From: Lysinibacillus sp. PLM2
GTDB taxonomy: Bacteria; Bacillota; Bacilli; Bacillales_A; Planococcaceae
Reading direction: 5' to 3'
DNA length: 64,000 nt
NCBI GenBank assembly: GCA_023168345.1
Contig: AP025689.1
Coordinates: 618,001 to 682,000 of the forward strand
Part shown: positions 9,226-17,609 of the stretch, piece after piece
Layout: the number at the start of each line of letters is the position of its first letter
Position numbering within the stretch: position 1 is the stretch's first letter
The notes under the pieces: generated by a model
What the model saw: only the letters and a program-made list of their open reading frames with translations
Database searches by the model: none
Told to the model about the DNA's origin: nothing
Program-made: the position numbers and the translations under genes

Positions 9226-9492
9226 TTATTTCTTAATTCTTAAGGATTTAGAATGGATTAAATCTTTTATTAATATTGTTGCTCCAGCTACAAGAATGCC
9301 TTGAAAGAATGAATTAATATGGAATCCATAATATAAAAAACATGATATAACGCTGATTACTGTAAGAATCCAGACATGTGTCCAGGCTTCAATACGCGGC
9401 GTTTGTCTTAGGAATAATAATAGAATATAAAGAACTGGTATTAATACGTAGGACTCAGGATTAATGAGTGTCTCCAATATAATTCCTTCCAA
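9226..9492 (-). CDS. Holin-like small membrane protein (Phage_holin_5_2 type)
   Basis: 88 residues with three short hydrophobic segments (about 15-28, 39-56, 61-78) and a basic C-terminus. The spacing and the motifs PVLYILLLFLRQTP, W....ILT.IS and FQGILVAGATI resemble the small phage holin family found next to lytic enzymes in Bacillus phages. The start is TTG at 9492, with AGGGAGGT 7 bases upstream. No endolysin or other phage gene lies nearby, so it is an orphan; it may be a prophage remnant or a domesticated membrane protein. Confidence 0.65.
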   Translation of the reverse strand: MEGIILETLINPESYVLIPVLYILLLFLRQTPRIEAWTHVWILTVISVISCFLYYGFHINSFFQGILVAGATILIKDLIHSKSLRIKK

Positions 9493-9878
9493 TATTATTA
9501 CCTCCCTTTTTTATAGTTTAAACTTAATCTATTCAAATCTAAGGAAGGTAGTTAATCTATTTGCCTCAAAGAATACTATATTATTCCTCATAAGTTAGGG
9601 GAATTAGGGTTGTTTAATATAATGAACTAAGTGAAAGTCATACGAGGTTTGAGTTGGAAAAAATAAATTAAGCTGTATTTTATTTGCAAATATTATGTTT
9701 TTTATGTTTAAGCTGCAATTTATCTATTAAATCACTCTAATCACTACCTATTGAATATATATTAGGTAGTGTTTTTTATATTTTGAAGGGAAGAAAACAC
9801 ATTATGATAACGCACAAAATGTCTAAATAAGCTCTCTATGTTATAGTAAACACAAGGATTTACGAAAGGATGTTTTGC
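9493..9878 (+). other. Intergenic region with a terminator-like hairpin but no recognised gene
   Basis: The region between the holin-like gene and topB is AT-rich. Its only clear structure is the hairpin at 9742-9771 (perfect 9-bp arms CACTACCTA / TAGGTAGTG, then GTTTTTTAT). Because the nearest upstream gene is on the other strand, this plus-strand terminator ends either an unseen small RNA or a short topB leader transcript. Confidence 0.5.
9742..9778 (+). terminator. Orphan terminator-like hairpin upstream of topB
   Basis: Stem CACTACCTA / TAGGTAGTG with a 12-nt AT loop and a T6 tail. No plus-strand coding gene precedes it. Confidence 0.65.
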
Positions 9879-12068
9879 ATGGCTAAAAGCGTTGTATTAG
9901 CAGAAAAACCTTCAGTTGCAAGAGATATCGCAAATGTGCTGAAGTGTCATAAAAAGGGAAATGGCTTTTTAGAGGGAGATAAGTATATCGTGACTTGGGC
10001 TTTAGGTCATCTGGTGACATTGGCTGACCCGGAGAGCTATGATGTGAAATATAAAACATGGAATTTAGAAGATTTACCAATGCTACCTGAACGTTTAAAA
10101 CTGACAACGATTAAACAAACAGGGAAGCAGTTTAATGCTGTGAAATCACAGCTGACACGTAATGACGTCAATGAAATTATTATTGCGACGGATGCTGGGC
10201 GTGAAGGAGAGCTTGTTGCCCGTTGGATTATTGATCGAGTGAAGGTAAATAAACCGGTGAAACGTCTATGGATTTCATCAGTTACAGATAAAGCGATTAA
10301 AGAAGGCTTCCAAAATTTAAAACCAGGAAAAGCTTACGAAAACCTATATCACGCAGCTGTTGCACGTTCGGAAGCGGATTGGTATATAGGACTTAATGCA
10401 ACACGAGCACTAACGACAAAATATAATGCTCAATTAAATTGTGGCCGGGTTCAGACGCCGACTCTTGCAATGATTGCTGCTCGCGAGGATGAGATTAAAA
10501 ACTTTAAAGCTCAAACCTACTATGGTATAGAAGCACAAACCGATTTATTAAAGCTAACTTGGCAGGATGCAAATGGTAATTCACGTAGCTTCAACAAAGA
10601 AAAGATAGATGCTGTTGTAAAGGCATTAGGCAATCAAGAAGCAAAAGTGGTTAACATTGACCGCAAAGCAAAGAAATCCTTTGCACCTGGACTGTACGAT
10701 TTGACAGAGCTACAACGTGATGCGAATAAACTGTTTGGCTATTCTGCGAAGGAAACATTGAATATTATGCAAAAATTGTACGAATCATATAAAGTATTAA
10801 CTTACCCTCGTACAGATTCTCGCTTTATATCATCTGATATTGTCAGCACACTACCTGAGCGCCTAAAAGCATGTGGAATAGGGGAATATCGCCCATTAGC
10901 AAATAAAGTTCTCGGTAAGCCAATAAAAACGTCGAAAGCTTTTGTGGATGATAGTAAGGTAAGTGATCATCATGCTATCATCCCAACAGAAGAATATGTA
11001 AATATTTCATCCTTCAGTGATAAAGAACGAAAAATTTATGATTTAGTCGTTAAAAGGTTCTTAGCGGTGTTATTCCCACCTCATGAATATGAACAATTAA
11101 CTGTCCAAGCTATGATAGGAAATGAAAAGTTTATTGCAAAAGGTAAAACTGTTATTTCAACTGGATGGAAAGAAGTATATTCGAATCATTTTGATGATGA
11201 AGACCAAGCAGATGACGTGAAAGAACAATTGCTCCCACGTTTGGAAAATGGACAAGTATTAAAAACAACATTAATTGCTCAAACATCAGGTCAAACAAAA
11301 CCACCTGCACGTTTTACGGAGGCGACGCTTTTATCTGCAATGGAAAACCCTGCGAAATATATGGAAACAAAGGATAAGAAACTTGTGGATACACTAAAAT
11401 CAACAGGTGGACTTGGTACAGTAGCGACTCGTGCCGATATTATAGAAAAGCTATTCAACTCCTTTATGATTGAAAAACGTGGTGGAAAAGAAATCTTCAT
11501 TACTTCAAAAGGGCGCCAACTACTCGACCTTGCACCAGAAGAGCTACGTTCTCCAGCAACAACAGCTGAATGGGAGCAAAAGCTAGAGCTTATCGCAAAA
11601 GGCAAATTGAAAAAAGAAGTGTTTATTAATGAAATGAAGCAACATACGAAAGAGATTGTTTCAGAAATTAAATCAAGTGATAAGAAGTATAAACACGACA
11701 ACATTTCAACGAAGACTTGTCCAGATTGTGGGAAGCCGATGCTTGAAGTAAATGGTAAGAAGGGCAAAATGCTTGTATGTCAGGATCGTGAATGTGGACA
11801 TCGTAAGAACGTATCAAGAATAACAAACGCAAGATGTCCTCAATGTAAGAAAAAGCTCGAGTTACGTGGAGAAGGAGAAGGACAAATTTTTGTATGTATT
11901 TGTGGATATCGTGAAAAATTATCCGCTTTTGAAGCTCGCCGTAAAAAAGAAGGTAGTGGTAAAGTAGACAAGCGTGCTGTCCAAAAATATATGAAACAAC
12001 AGAAAAATGAGGATGAACCGATTAATAATGCTCTTGCTGAAGCATTAAAGGGATTAAAGTTAGACTAA
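9879..12068 (+). CDS. topB: DNA topoisomerase III
   Basis: 729 residues, type IA topoisomerase. The N-terminal Toprim domain shows VLAEKPSVARDIA and the acidic DAGREGELVARWI. The catalytic tyrosine is in the YPRTDSR segment near residue 313. The C-terminus carries cysteine pairs (CPDCGKPM, CGHRKN, CPQCKKKL, CICG) of a zinc-ribbon type. It relaxes and decatenates single-stranded-region DNA during recombination and replication. The ATG at 9879 has AAAGGA 8 bases upstream; an in-frame ATG at 9870 overlaps that site. Length agrees with Bacillus TopB. Confidence 0.96.
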   Translation: MAKSVVLAEKPSVARDIANVLKCHKKGNGFLEGDKYIVTWALGHLVTLADPESYDVKYKTWNLEDLPMLPERLKLTTIKQTGKQFNAVKSQLTRNDVNEIIIATDAGREGELVARWIIDRVKVNKPVKRLWISSVTDKAIKEGFQNLKPGKAYENLYHAAVARSEADWYIGLNATRALTTKYNAQLNCGRVQTPTLAMIAAREDEIKNFKAQTYYGIEAQTDLLKLTWQDANGNSRSFNKEKIDAVVKALGNQEAKVVNIDRKAKKSFAPGLYDLTELQRDANKLFGYSAKETLNIMQKLYESYKVLTYPRTDSRFISSDIVSTLPERLKACGIGEYRPLANKVLGKPIKTSKAFVDDSKVSDHHAIIPTEEYVNISSFSDKERKIYDLVVKRFLAVLFPPHEYEQLTVQAMIGNEKFIAKGKTVISTGWKEVYSNHFDDEDQADDVKEQLLPRLENGQVLKTTLIAQTSGQTKPPARFTEATLLSAMENPAKYMETKDKKLVDTLKSTGGLGTVATRADIIEKLFNSFMIEKRGGKEIFITSKGRQLLDLAPEELRSPATTAEWEQKLELIAKGKLKKEVFINEMKQHTKEIVSEIKSSDKKYKHDNISTKTCPDCGKPMLEVNGKKGKMLVCQDRECGHRKNVSRITNARCPQCKKKLELRGEGEGQIFVCICGYREKLSAFEARRKKEGSGKVDKRAVQKYMKQQKNEDEPINNALAEALKGLKLD

Positions 12069-12153
12069 AAATCCTGAAGCTTTCCACATAAATTAATAAC
12101 ACTTTCCTATTGTTATCTCCTCAGAGTATTAGAAGCGTTACACTACTGTATAA

Positions 12154-12279
12154 GTCGTTTCGTTACAGGCGCGGAGACTCCTACGGGAACAGCACGAGCC
12201 GAAGCACCTGGACTGAGCGTCGAGGGAGAAGGCTGAGGCCGTGCCCGTGGAAAGCGTAGTGCCTGTAATGGAAATCGAC
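12154..12279. repeat. GC-rich structured intergenic repeat (Bacillaceae type)
   Basis: An island of higher GC in AT-rich DNA. The ends form an imperfect inverted repeat (GTCGTTTCGTTACAGGC at 12154-12170 and GCCTGTAATGGAAATCGAC at 12261-12279). The interior carries GCGGAGACTCCTACGGG and GCCGTGCCCGTGGAAAGCG, which I recognise as a family of intergenic elements common in Lysinibacillus and related genomes. Function unknown; no coding potential is credible. Confidence 0.7.
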
Positions 12280-12310
12280 GGTTTCTTAGTATGTATTGTA
12301 AATAGAAAAA

Positions 12311-12352
12311 AGACTGCAGACAAACTTAAATTTTTGAGTTTGTGTGCAATCT
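12311..12352. repeat. Long imperfect hairpin downstream of the repeat
   Basis: Sixteen-base arms AGACTGCAGACAAACT and AGTTTGTGTGCAATCT with two mismatches and a short loop. It directly follows the GC-rich repeat and precedes a terminator; probably part of the same mobile-like unit. Confidence 0.6.
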
Positions 12353-12356
12353 GTGA

Positions 12357-12383
12357 CCCTTTCCTTTGGAGAGGGTTTTTTAT
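12357..12383 (+). terminator. Terminator at the end of the topB intergenic repeat
   Basis: Stem CCCTTTCC / GGAGAGGG followed by TTTTTTAT. It may end topB read-through transcripts. Confidence 0.65.
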
Positions 12384-12563
12384 GGATCCTAAAAATATAC
12401 ATAAAAAATTTAATGATAAGGCAAATAAATAAGTGAATTTAAAAAACAAATCGGGAATACTTAAATTGAGGAAAACTAAAGGTTATAAAATATCGATAAA
12501 CTTATAAATTATAAAGCACTTTTGTTATTTCCATATAAATACAATGAATAATTTATTAATCTA

Positions 12564-12603
12564 TTGTAAAGAGATTGTAAATTTTATATTTCAAATTTGT
12601 AAA
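12564..12603 (+). promoter_or_regulatory. Possible PhoP-type direct repeats upstream of the Na/Pi cotransporter
   Basis: TGTAAA occurs at 12565, 12576 and 12598, i.e. in phase at 11 and 22 bp; on the minus strand each reads TTTACA. PhoP of Bacillus binds TT(A/C/T)ACA-like repeats with 11-bp period. One expected repeat (12587) is poor, so this is tentative. Confidence 0.4.
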
Positions 12604-12677
12604 TCCATTTACATGGATACGTAAATTATGAATAATAGTGAAGTGTTGAAGACTTTGAAAGGTGGAAACAAAATTTT

Positions 12678-14303
12678 ATGGACTGGCAGACAATGTTGTT
12701 CCAATTCCTTGGAGGATTAGGGCTATTTTTATTCGCAATAAAGTTTATGGGGGACGGTCTACAAAAAGCAGCAGGAGATCGACTTCGTGAGATTTTAGAT
12801 AGATTTACAACAAATCCACTAATGGGTGTTTTAGTAGGTATTTTAGTAACGGTACTAATTCAATCGAGTTCAGGTACGACAGTTATAACAGTTGGACTTG
12901 TTAGTGCAGGATTTATGAAGCTTCGCCAAGCAATAGGTGTAATTATGGGTGCGAATATCGGTACAACGATTACAGCATTCATCATCGGTTTTGATGTTGG
13001 TACATATGCATATCCAATCATGGCGCTTGGTGCAGTATTATTATTCTTCTTTAAGAAAAGTACCATTCAAAATATTGGACAAGTATTATTTGGTTTTGCA
13101 GGATTGTTCATCGGTCTTGAAATGATGGGCGATGGGATGAAGCCTTTACGTGATTGGGAGACATTTATCGATATCACTGTAAGCTTTAGTGATTATCCAA
13201 TATTAGGAGTGGTTGCAGGTACACTTTTCACAGTAGTTGTACAATCATCTTCTGCAACAGTCGGAATTTTGCAAGGCTTGTATGACGAAGGGCTAATTCC
13301 TTTAGCTGGTGCTTTACCAGTATTATTTGGTGATAATATCGGAACAACGATTACAGCTGTGTTAGCCGCATTAGGTGCTTCTGTAGTAGCTCGCCGTGCA
13401 GCAGCAGCCCATGTAATGTTTAACATTATAGGGACTATTATATTTATGTTAATTTTACCTTTATTTACTCATTATGTAGAGTGGATTTCAGGTGTATTAA
13501 ATTTAGATCAAAAAATGCAAATTGCCTTTGCACATGGTACATTTAACGTTGTTAATACAATTATTCAATTACCATTTGTTGGCGCGATTGCTTATATTGT
13601 AACGAAAATTGTTCCTGGTGAGGATACAACAATCGAATATGGTGCCAAACATTTAGATAAAACGTTAATTGAACAATCCCCATCTATTGCCTTAGGACAA
13701 GCGAAACAAGAAGTTGTGCGCATGGGTGAATTTGCGGTTAGAGGGCTTCAAGAGTCGATGGATTATTTATTCACAATGGATTCAAAACATGTGAGTATAA
13801 CTGAGCAATTGGAAGAAGCCATTAATAATTTAGATCGAGTAACAACGGAGTATCTGGTTGTATTATCAAAGGAATCACTATCAGGTGCGGACTCTAAGCT
13901 ACATCATTCATTATTTGATAATATTCGTGATATTGAACGGATTGGCGATCATGTTGAAAACTTAGTGGAGTTAACCCAATATAAAGAAACTCATCGTGTG
14001 AAATTTAGTGATGAAGCTGAAACAGAGCTTAAAGAAATGTTTAATTTAGTGCTTGATACAGTAAGTTTAGCTATTATGGCACTTGAAAAACAAAGTAAGG
14101 ATTTTGCAAATGGTGTCATTCAAAATGAAGATCGAATAGATGAACTTGAGCGTGTATTACGTAAACGTCACATTTTACGACTAAATAATGGTGAATGTTC
14201 AGGTTCAGCAGGAATCGTATTTGCTGACATTATCAGTAATCTAGAGAGAATCGGGGATCATGCAGTAAATATTGCTGACTCTATTTTAGAAGAGCATAAT
14301 TAA
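12678..14303 (+). CDS. Na+/phosphate cotransporter with C-terminal PhoU domain
   Basis: 541 residues. The N-terminal half is two inverted Na_Pi_cotrans repeats, each with the QSSS signature (QSSSGTTVITVG near residue 61, QSSSATVGILQG near 188) and GANIGTT / GDNIGTT. From about residue 340 follows a helical PhoU-like domain with the paired ERIGDHVENL and ERIGDHAVNIAD motifs. Family role: sodium-driven inorganic phosphate transport across the cytoplasmic membrane, with the PhoU part likely regulatory. AAAGGTGG precedes the ATG by 12 bases. The in-phase TGTAAA repeats upstream suggest phosphate control. Confidence 0.92.
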   Translation: MDWQTMLFQFLGGLGLFLFAIKFMGDGLQKAAGDRLREILDRFTTNPLMGVLVGILVTVLIQSSSGTTVITVGLVSAGFMKLRQAIGVIMGANIGTTITAFIIGFDVGTYAYPIMALGAVLLFFFKKSTIQNIGQVLFGFAGLFIGLEMMGDGMKPLRDWETFIDITVSFSDYPILGVVAGTLFTVVVQSSSATVGILQGLYDEGLIPLAGALPVLFGDNIGTTITAVLAALGASVVARRAAAAHVMFNIIGTIIFMLILPLFTHYVEWISGVLNLDQKMQIAFAHGTFNVVNTIIQLPFVGAIAYIVTKIVPGEDTTIEYGAKHLDKTLIEQSPSIALGQAKQEVVRMGEFAVRGLQESMDYLFTMDSKHVSITEQLEEAINNLDRVTTEYLVVLSKESLSGADSKLHHSLFDNIRDIERIGDHVENLVELTQYKETHRVKFSDEAETELKEMFNLVLDTVSLAIMALEKQSKDFANGVIQNEDRIDELERVLRKRHILRLNNGECSGSAGIVFADIISNLERIGDHAVNIADSILEEHN

Positions 14304-14309
14304 AAAGTA

Positions 14310-14343
14310 GAGGGCTGTGTAAAATTTTACACAGCTCTTTTTG
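14310..14343 (+). terminator. Terminator of the Na/Pi cotransporter gene
   Basis: Stem AGGGCTGTGTAAAA / TTTTACACAGCTCT, then TTTTTG. Confidence 0.8.
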
Positions 14344-14443
14344 TATTAGAAAGAAATTTTAAGACATACTGTAATATATAGTAAATAACTGAAAAAATAA
14401 CCGATAATAAAATAAATAGTAGTGGTAAAAGTGTGGTGAGCTG

Positions 14444-14983
14444 ATGGATATTCTAAGTCTGCATGAATCTAATTTCAAAATTAAAAAAAAGAGAAAAGGT
14501 AATATGCGTCGGAAGTTGGCGAAAGAGGCCTATAAAAAAATCTCGACTTATATAGATGTAAATAAAAATCCGGTAATCAAAGCAATAGAGAATTTATTAC
14601 ATTCAGAAGACAAGGATTCCATGTCAGCATCTGATATAGAAGCCGCAATGCAAACATTACAAATGGAAAATGAAGTTGCAAGTGCTAGGCGTTTTGAGCC
14701 AAACGAATACGACCCTTTTTCAAATGATAGGTTTAACATTTCCTCAAATTCGGAAAACGAAATTATAGAGCCTTTTGAATTTAAAGAACTAAATGTTGAA
14801 ATACCAGATCGATTTATGCGAAGATTTGATCGACAGGTAATGAACGAAACTGTTCTTAGAAAGGCTCTAGGTAATAAAAGTTACAAACGTGTTTATGAGA
14901 GGGCGATCTCTACATACACGTTTCAAATGAAAATGGTACAAGAAGGCCATCGCATGCAATCGAAATACTCAATTTTTGTATAA
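14444..14983 (+). CDS. Hypothetical protein
   Basis: 179 residues, not recognised. It is highly charged, begins with a basic segment (IKKKRKGNMRRKLAKEAYKKI), has an acidic Ser/Asn-rich middle (about 70-110), and ends in a helical region rich in Arg and Met (VMNETVLRKALGNKSYKRVYE). No signal peptide or membrane segment. GGTGAG precedes the ATG. It stands alone between two terminators. Cytoplasmic, function unknown. Confidence 0.7.
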   Translation: MDILSLHESNFKIKKKRKGNMRRKLAKEAYKKISTYIDVNKNPVIKAIENLLHSEDKDSMSASDIEAAMQTLQMENEVASARRFEPNEYDPFSNDRFNISSNSENEIIEPFEFKELNVEIPDRFMRRFDRQVMNETVLRKALGNKSYKRVYERAISTYTFQMKMVQEGHRMQSKYSIFV

Positions 14984-14992
14984 ATCAATCTG

Positions 14993-15022
14993 ACTCTTAG
15001 CGTAAGCTAGGGGTTTTCTTTT
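14993..15022 (+). terminator. Weak terminator of the hypothetical gene
   Basis: Stem ACTCTTAGC / GCTAGGGGT with GTAA loop, followed by TTTCTTTTT. Confidence 0.5.
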
Positions 15023-15094
15023 TACAAAAATTTCTTTCGTAAAATGGAAAATCTGCTATTATAAATATACCAATAAAATGCACTAAGTTAGTTT

Positions 15095-15598
15095 ATGAAT
15101 AAGGTTGTGGGAAAATTGGGAAAACAAAAAATCTCAAAAACAAATGCTGTTAGAATATTGGATCAACACAAGATGAATTATGACTTACTGGAATATGAAG
15201 TGGATGATCAAATTGACGGTGTGTCCGTGGCAGAAAAAATTGGGCATCCTGTTTCTCATGTATATAAAACATTATTAACAACTGCTGGAACGGGTAAATA
15301 TTTTGTTTTTGTTATACCTGTATCGGAAGAGCTCGATTTAAAAAAATGTGCTCGAGTTGCAGGTGAGAAGAAAATTGAAATGCTTCATTTGAAGGATTTG
15401 TTAGCAACAACTGGCTATATTCGTGGAGGTTGTTCACCAATTGGTATGAAAAAGTTGTTTCCAACATTTCTACATGAAAGTGCAGAGACTCTTGAGTATA
15501 TGATTGTAAGCGCAGGTAAAAGAGGGATGCAAATTATAATGGCACCAATGGATTTAATAAAGGTTACAAATGCGAAATTTGGGGATTTGATCAAATAA
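15095..15598 (+). CDS. Cys-tRNA(Pro)/Cys-tRNA(Cys) deacylase, YbaK/EbsC family
   Basis: About 160-167 residues with the YbaK fold: KTNAVRILDQHKMNYDLLEY at the N-terminus, HVYKTLLTTA with the conserved lysine, and RGGCSPIGMKKLFP near residue 110, all hallmarks of YbaK editing domains. Family role: trans-editing of mischarged Cys-tRNA(Pro) in the cytosol. The start is uncertain: no good ribosome site precedes the ATG at 15095, and in-frame GTG (15107) and TTG (15116) also exist. Confidence 0.88.
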   Translation: MNKVVGKLGKQKISKTNAVRILDQHKMNYDLLEYEVDDQIDGVSVAEKIGHPVSHVYKTLLTTAGTGKYFVFVIPVSEELDLKKCARVAGEKKIEMLHLKDLLATTGYIRGGCSPIGMKKLFPTFLHESAETLEYMIVSAGKRGMQIIMAPMDLIKVTNAKFGDLIK

Positions 15599-15710
15599 AT
15601 GTTTACCTATGATTTCAAAAAATGCATTTAAATGGACAATTTTCACTAGAATTCTTGCAACAATACACTATTCAATGTAGCTACATATTAGAAAGAAGGC
15701 ACTATTGACA

Positions 15711-16346
15711 ATGCGAAAAGTTTATTCTTGGCGATGGGGATTTTTTGTAATAGGATTACTCGTCATGACATTAGGTTTCACAATGGTTATTAAAGGGCAG
15801 GATGTAGGAACAGGGGCGTGGGATGTTCTCCACATCGCATTGTTTGATCGTTTTGGTCTATCAATCGGATCATGGAATATTATAACAGGACTAATTGTAA
15901 TTGCATTTACCTGTATTATGACAAAAAAAATACCTAAAGTTGGAACTTGGATAAACATGGTATTATGTGGCTTTTTCATTGATTTTTATTATTGGATTTT
16001 ACCTGACGCTCCGTCTATGACAGCTCAGGTGTTTTACTTCTTTTTAGGAATAATCATTTTAGGATTTGGAAGTGGTATGTATATCGCCCCGAATCTAGGT
16101 ACAGGTCCTCGTGATACATTGATGATGTGGATTGTAGAAAAACTTGGAGGATCTATTAAAGTAGCTCGTATGAGTATGGAATTAGGAGTAGCACTGCTAG
16201 GTTGGTTCCTGGGGGGACCTTTAGGTGTAGGGACGGTAATTATTGCAGTCTTTTCAGGTTACGTTGTACAATTTTCTTTACCATATTGCCGAAAAATGCT
16301 GTTAAAAATCATAGGAAATATAGAAGGAGTAAAACCCTTTTTCTAA
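15711..16346 (+). CDS. YczE/YyaS/YitT family integral membrane protein
   Basis: 211 residues with five or six membrane helices and repeated Gly-rich motifs (VGTGAWDVLHIALFD; NLGTGPRDTLMMWIVEK), which identify the YczE/YyaS-like membrane family. In B. subtilis YczE is needed for surfactin production, but the molecular function of the family is unknown. The ATG at 15711 was chosen with AAGAAGG 11 bases upstream; a TTG at 15705 is an alternative. It ends in a good terminator. Confidence 0.82.
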   Translation: MRKVYSWRWGFFVIGLLVMTLGFTMVIKGQDVGTGAWDVLHIALFDRFGLSIGSWNIITGLIVIAFTCIMTKKIPKVGTWINMVLCGFFIDFYYWILPDAPSMTAQVFYFFLGIIILGFGSGMYIAPNLGTGPRDTLMMWIVEKLGGSIKVARMSMELGVALLGWFLGGPLGVGTVIIAVFSGYVVQFSLPYCRKMLLKIIGNIEGVKPFF

Positions 16347-16363
16347 TAAAAGATATTGAAATC

Positions 16364-16403
16364 AAACTCGCCAAAGTATAGGATGCTTTGGTGAGTTTTT
16401 TAT
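16364..16403 (+). terminator. Terminator of the YczE-like gene
   Basis: Stem AAACTCGCCAAAG / CTTTGGTGAGTTT, followed by TTTTAT. Confidence 0.8.
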
Positions 16404-16483
16404 ATGGAGATTCCTCTAAAGACTTCCAAATATTGTGTAGGATATAATGTGAAAAAAAGTTACAAATGATGGGGGCATTGAAG

Positions 16484-17545
16484 ATGTTTTTCCAAATAGG
16501 GACAATCACGTTAAATATACAATGGGGAGCATTTATTTTAGCTACAGTTCTACTCATGCTAATGGAGAAATTTATCTATAAAAAGGCCTCGCTTTTTCAA
16601 GATATGTTATTTTATTATGTTTTAGTTTGGAAGTTTAGTTACATTGCCTTGAATTGGACGATGTTTATTCAAAATCCAATGTCTGCCCTTTATTTTAATG
16701 GAGGTGTGTTAGGACATATTTTGGGAATAGCAATAGCCGGATTGCTGCTGCTATTAAAAACTAAAAAGAATGTTAGAAATCAAGGTGGGCAGTCTCTGTT
16801 TTTTTCCTTTTTTGTATTTTATATGCTTTTTCAAGGGAGTATCTATTTCCTTTCAGGAGATTGGGTAGTCGGAATGGCTCTTTTCATAGTTCTACTTATG
16901 GTCACATTCCGTTCTAATAAAAATCAAATAGGATGGTTAATCTTATTCAACTGTATATTTTTAGCCTATGAGAAATTGATTTTTGAAATTGAGGGCTGGA
17001 CTTTCCTCGTTATTACAACGATTGCACTTATTTTTATGATAATGAAGGAAAATCTGCTTTTAAAAAATGTAATCTCATGGTGCATTGTTGTCATATTAGC
17101 ATCGACTGCTGCATTAAATTTTGAGAAGACAAATACGGTAATGACGGTGGGAAAAGCTGCTGACTTTGAATTGCAAACATTATCTGGCGATACGATTCAG
17201 CTTTCGGATTATCAAGGAAAGAAAGTCATTTTGAATTTTTGGGCAACATGGTGTCCGCCATGCAAAGCAGAAATGCCTCATATGCAAAAATTTTATGAAG
17301 AGCATGGAGATGAAGTTGAAGTCATCGCTGTCAATTTAACTAGTCGTGACAATGGCAAAGAAGCACTAGCATCGTTCATCGAAGAATATGGATTAACCTT
17401 TCCAATTCCTCTAGATGAGGAAGGAGAATATGGTGAAATATATGAGGTCATCTCCATACCCACTACCTATGTCATTGATGAAAAAGGAGACATTCTTCAT
17501 AAAATTGTCGGTCCATTAGATCAATCTACACTAGAAAGTCTTTAA
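16484..17545 (+). CDS. Membrane-anchored thioredoxin-like (ResA/TlpA) protein with polytopic N-terminal domain
   Basis: About 353 residues in two parts. The first 215 residues form six to seven hydrophobic helices, with an N-terminal stretch resembling prolipoprotein diacylglyceryl transferase-like membrane domains. The last 135 residues are an extracellular TlpA/ResA-type thioredoxin domain with WATWCPPCKAEMP (CPPC active site) and the cis-Pro segment ISIPTTYVID. Expected role: thiol-disulfide exchange on the outer face of the membrane, e.g. cytochrome c or envelope maturation. Start at ATG 16484, 8 bases after GGGGG. kbl follows 64 bases later with no terminator between. Confidence 0.82.
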   Translation: MFFQIGTITLNIQWGAFILATVLLMLMEKFIYKKASLFQDMLFYYVLVWKFSYIALNWTMFIQNPMSALYFNGGVLGHILGIAIAGLLLLLKTKKNVRNQGGQSLFFSFFVFYMLFQGSIYFLSGDWVVGMALFIVLLMVTFRSNKNQIGWLILFNCIFLAYEKLIFEIEGWTFLVITTIALIFMIMKENLLLKNVISWCIVVILASTAALNFEKTNTVMTVGKAADFELQTLSGDTIQLSDYQGKKVILNFWATWCPPCKAEMPHMQKFYEEHGDEVEVIAVNLTSRDNGKEALASFIEEYGLTFPIPLDEEGEYGEIYEVISIPTTYVIDEKGDILHKIVGPLDQSTLESL

Positions 17546-17609
17546 TTAATTACTGGTAAATTTCGTAATTTTAAGCTGTTCGATTGAATTCATAACTAGG
17601 AGGAATAAG

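Noticed and set aside
12241..12432. 63-residue open frame (and an opposing 103-residue frame) in the topB downstream region
   Set aside because: Both run through the structured repeat, hairpin and terminator, lack ribosome sites and have no protein-like composition.
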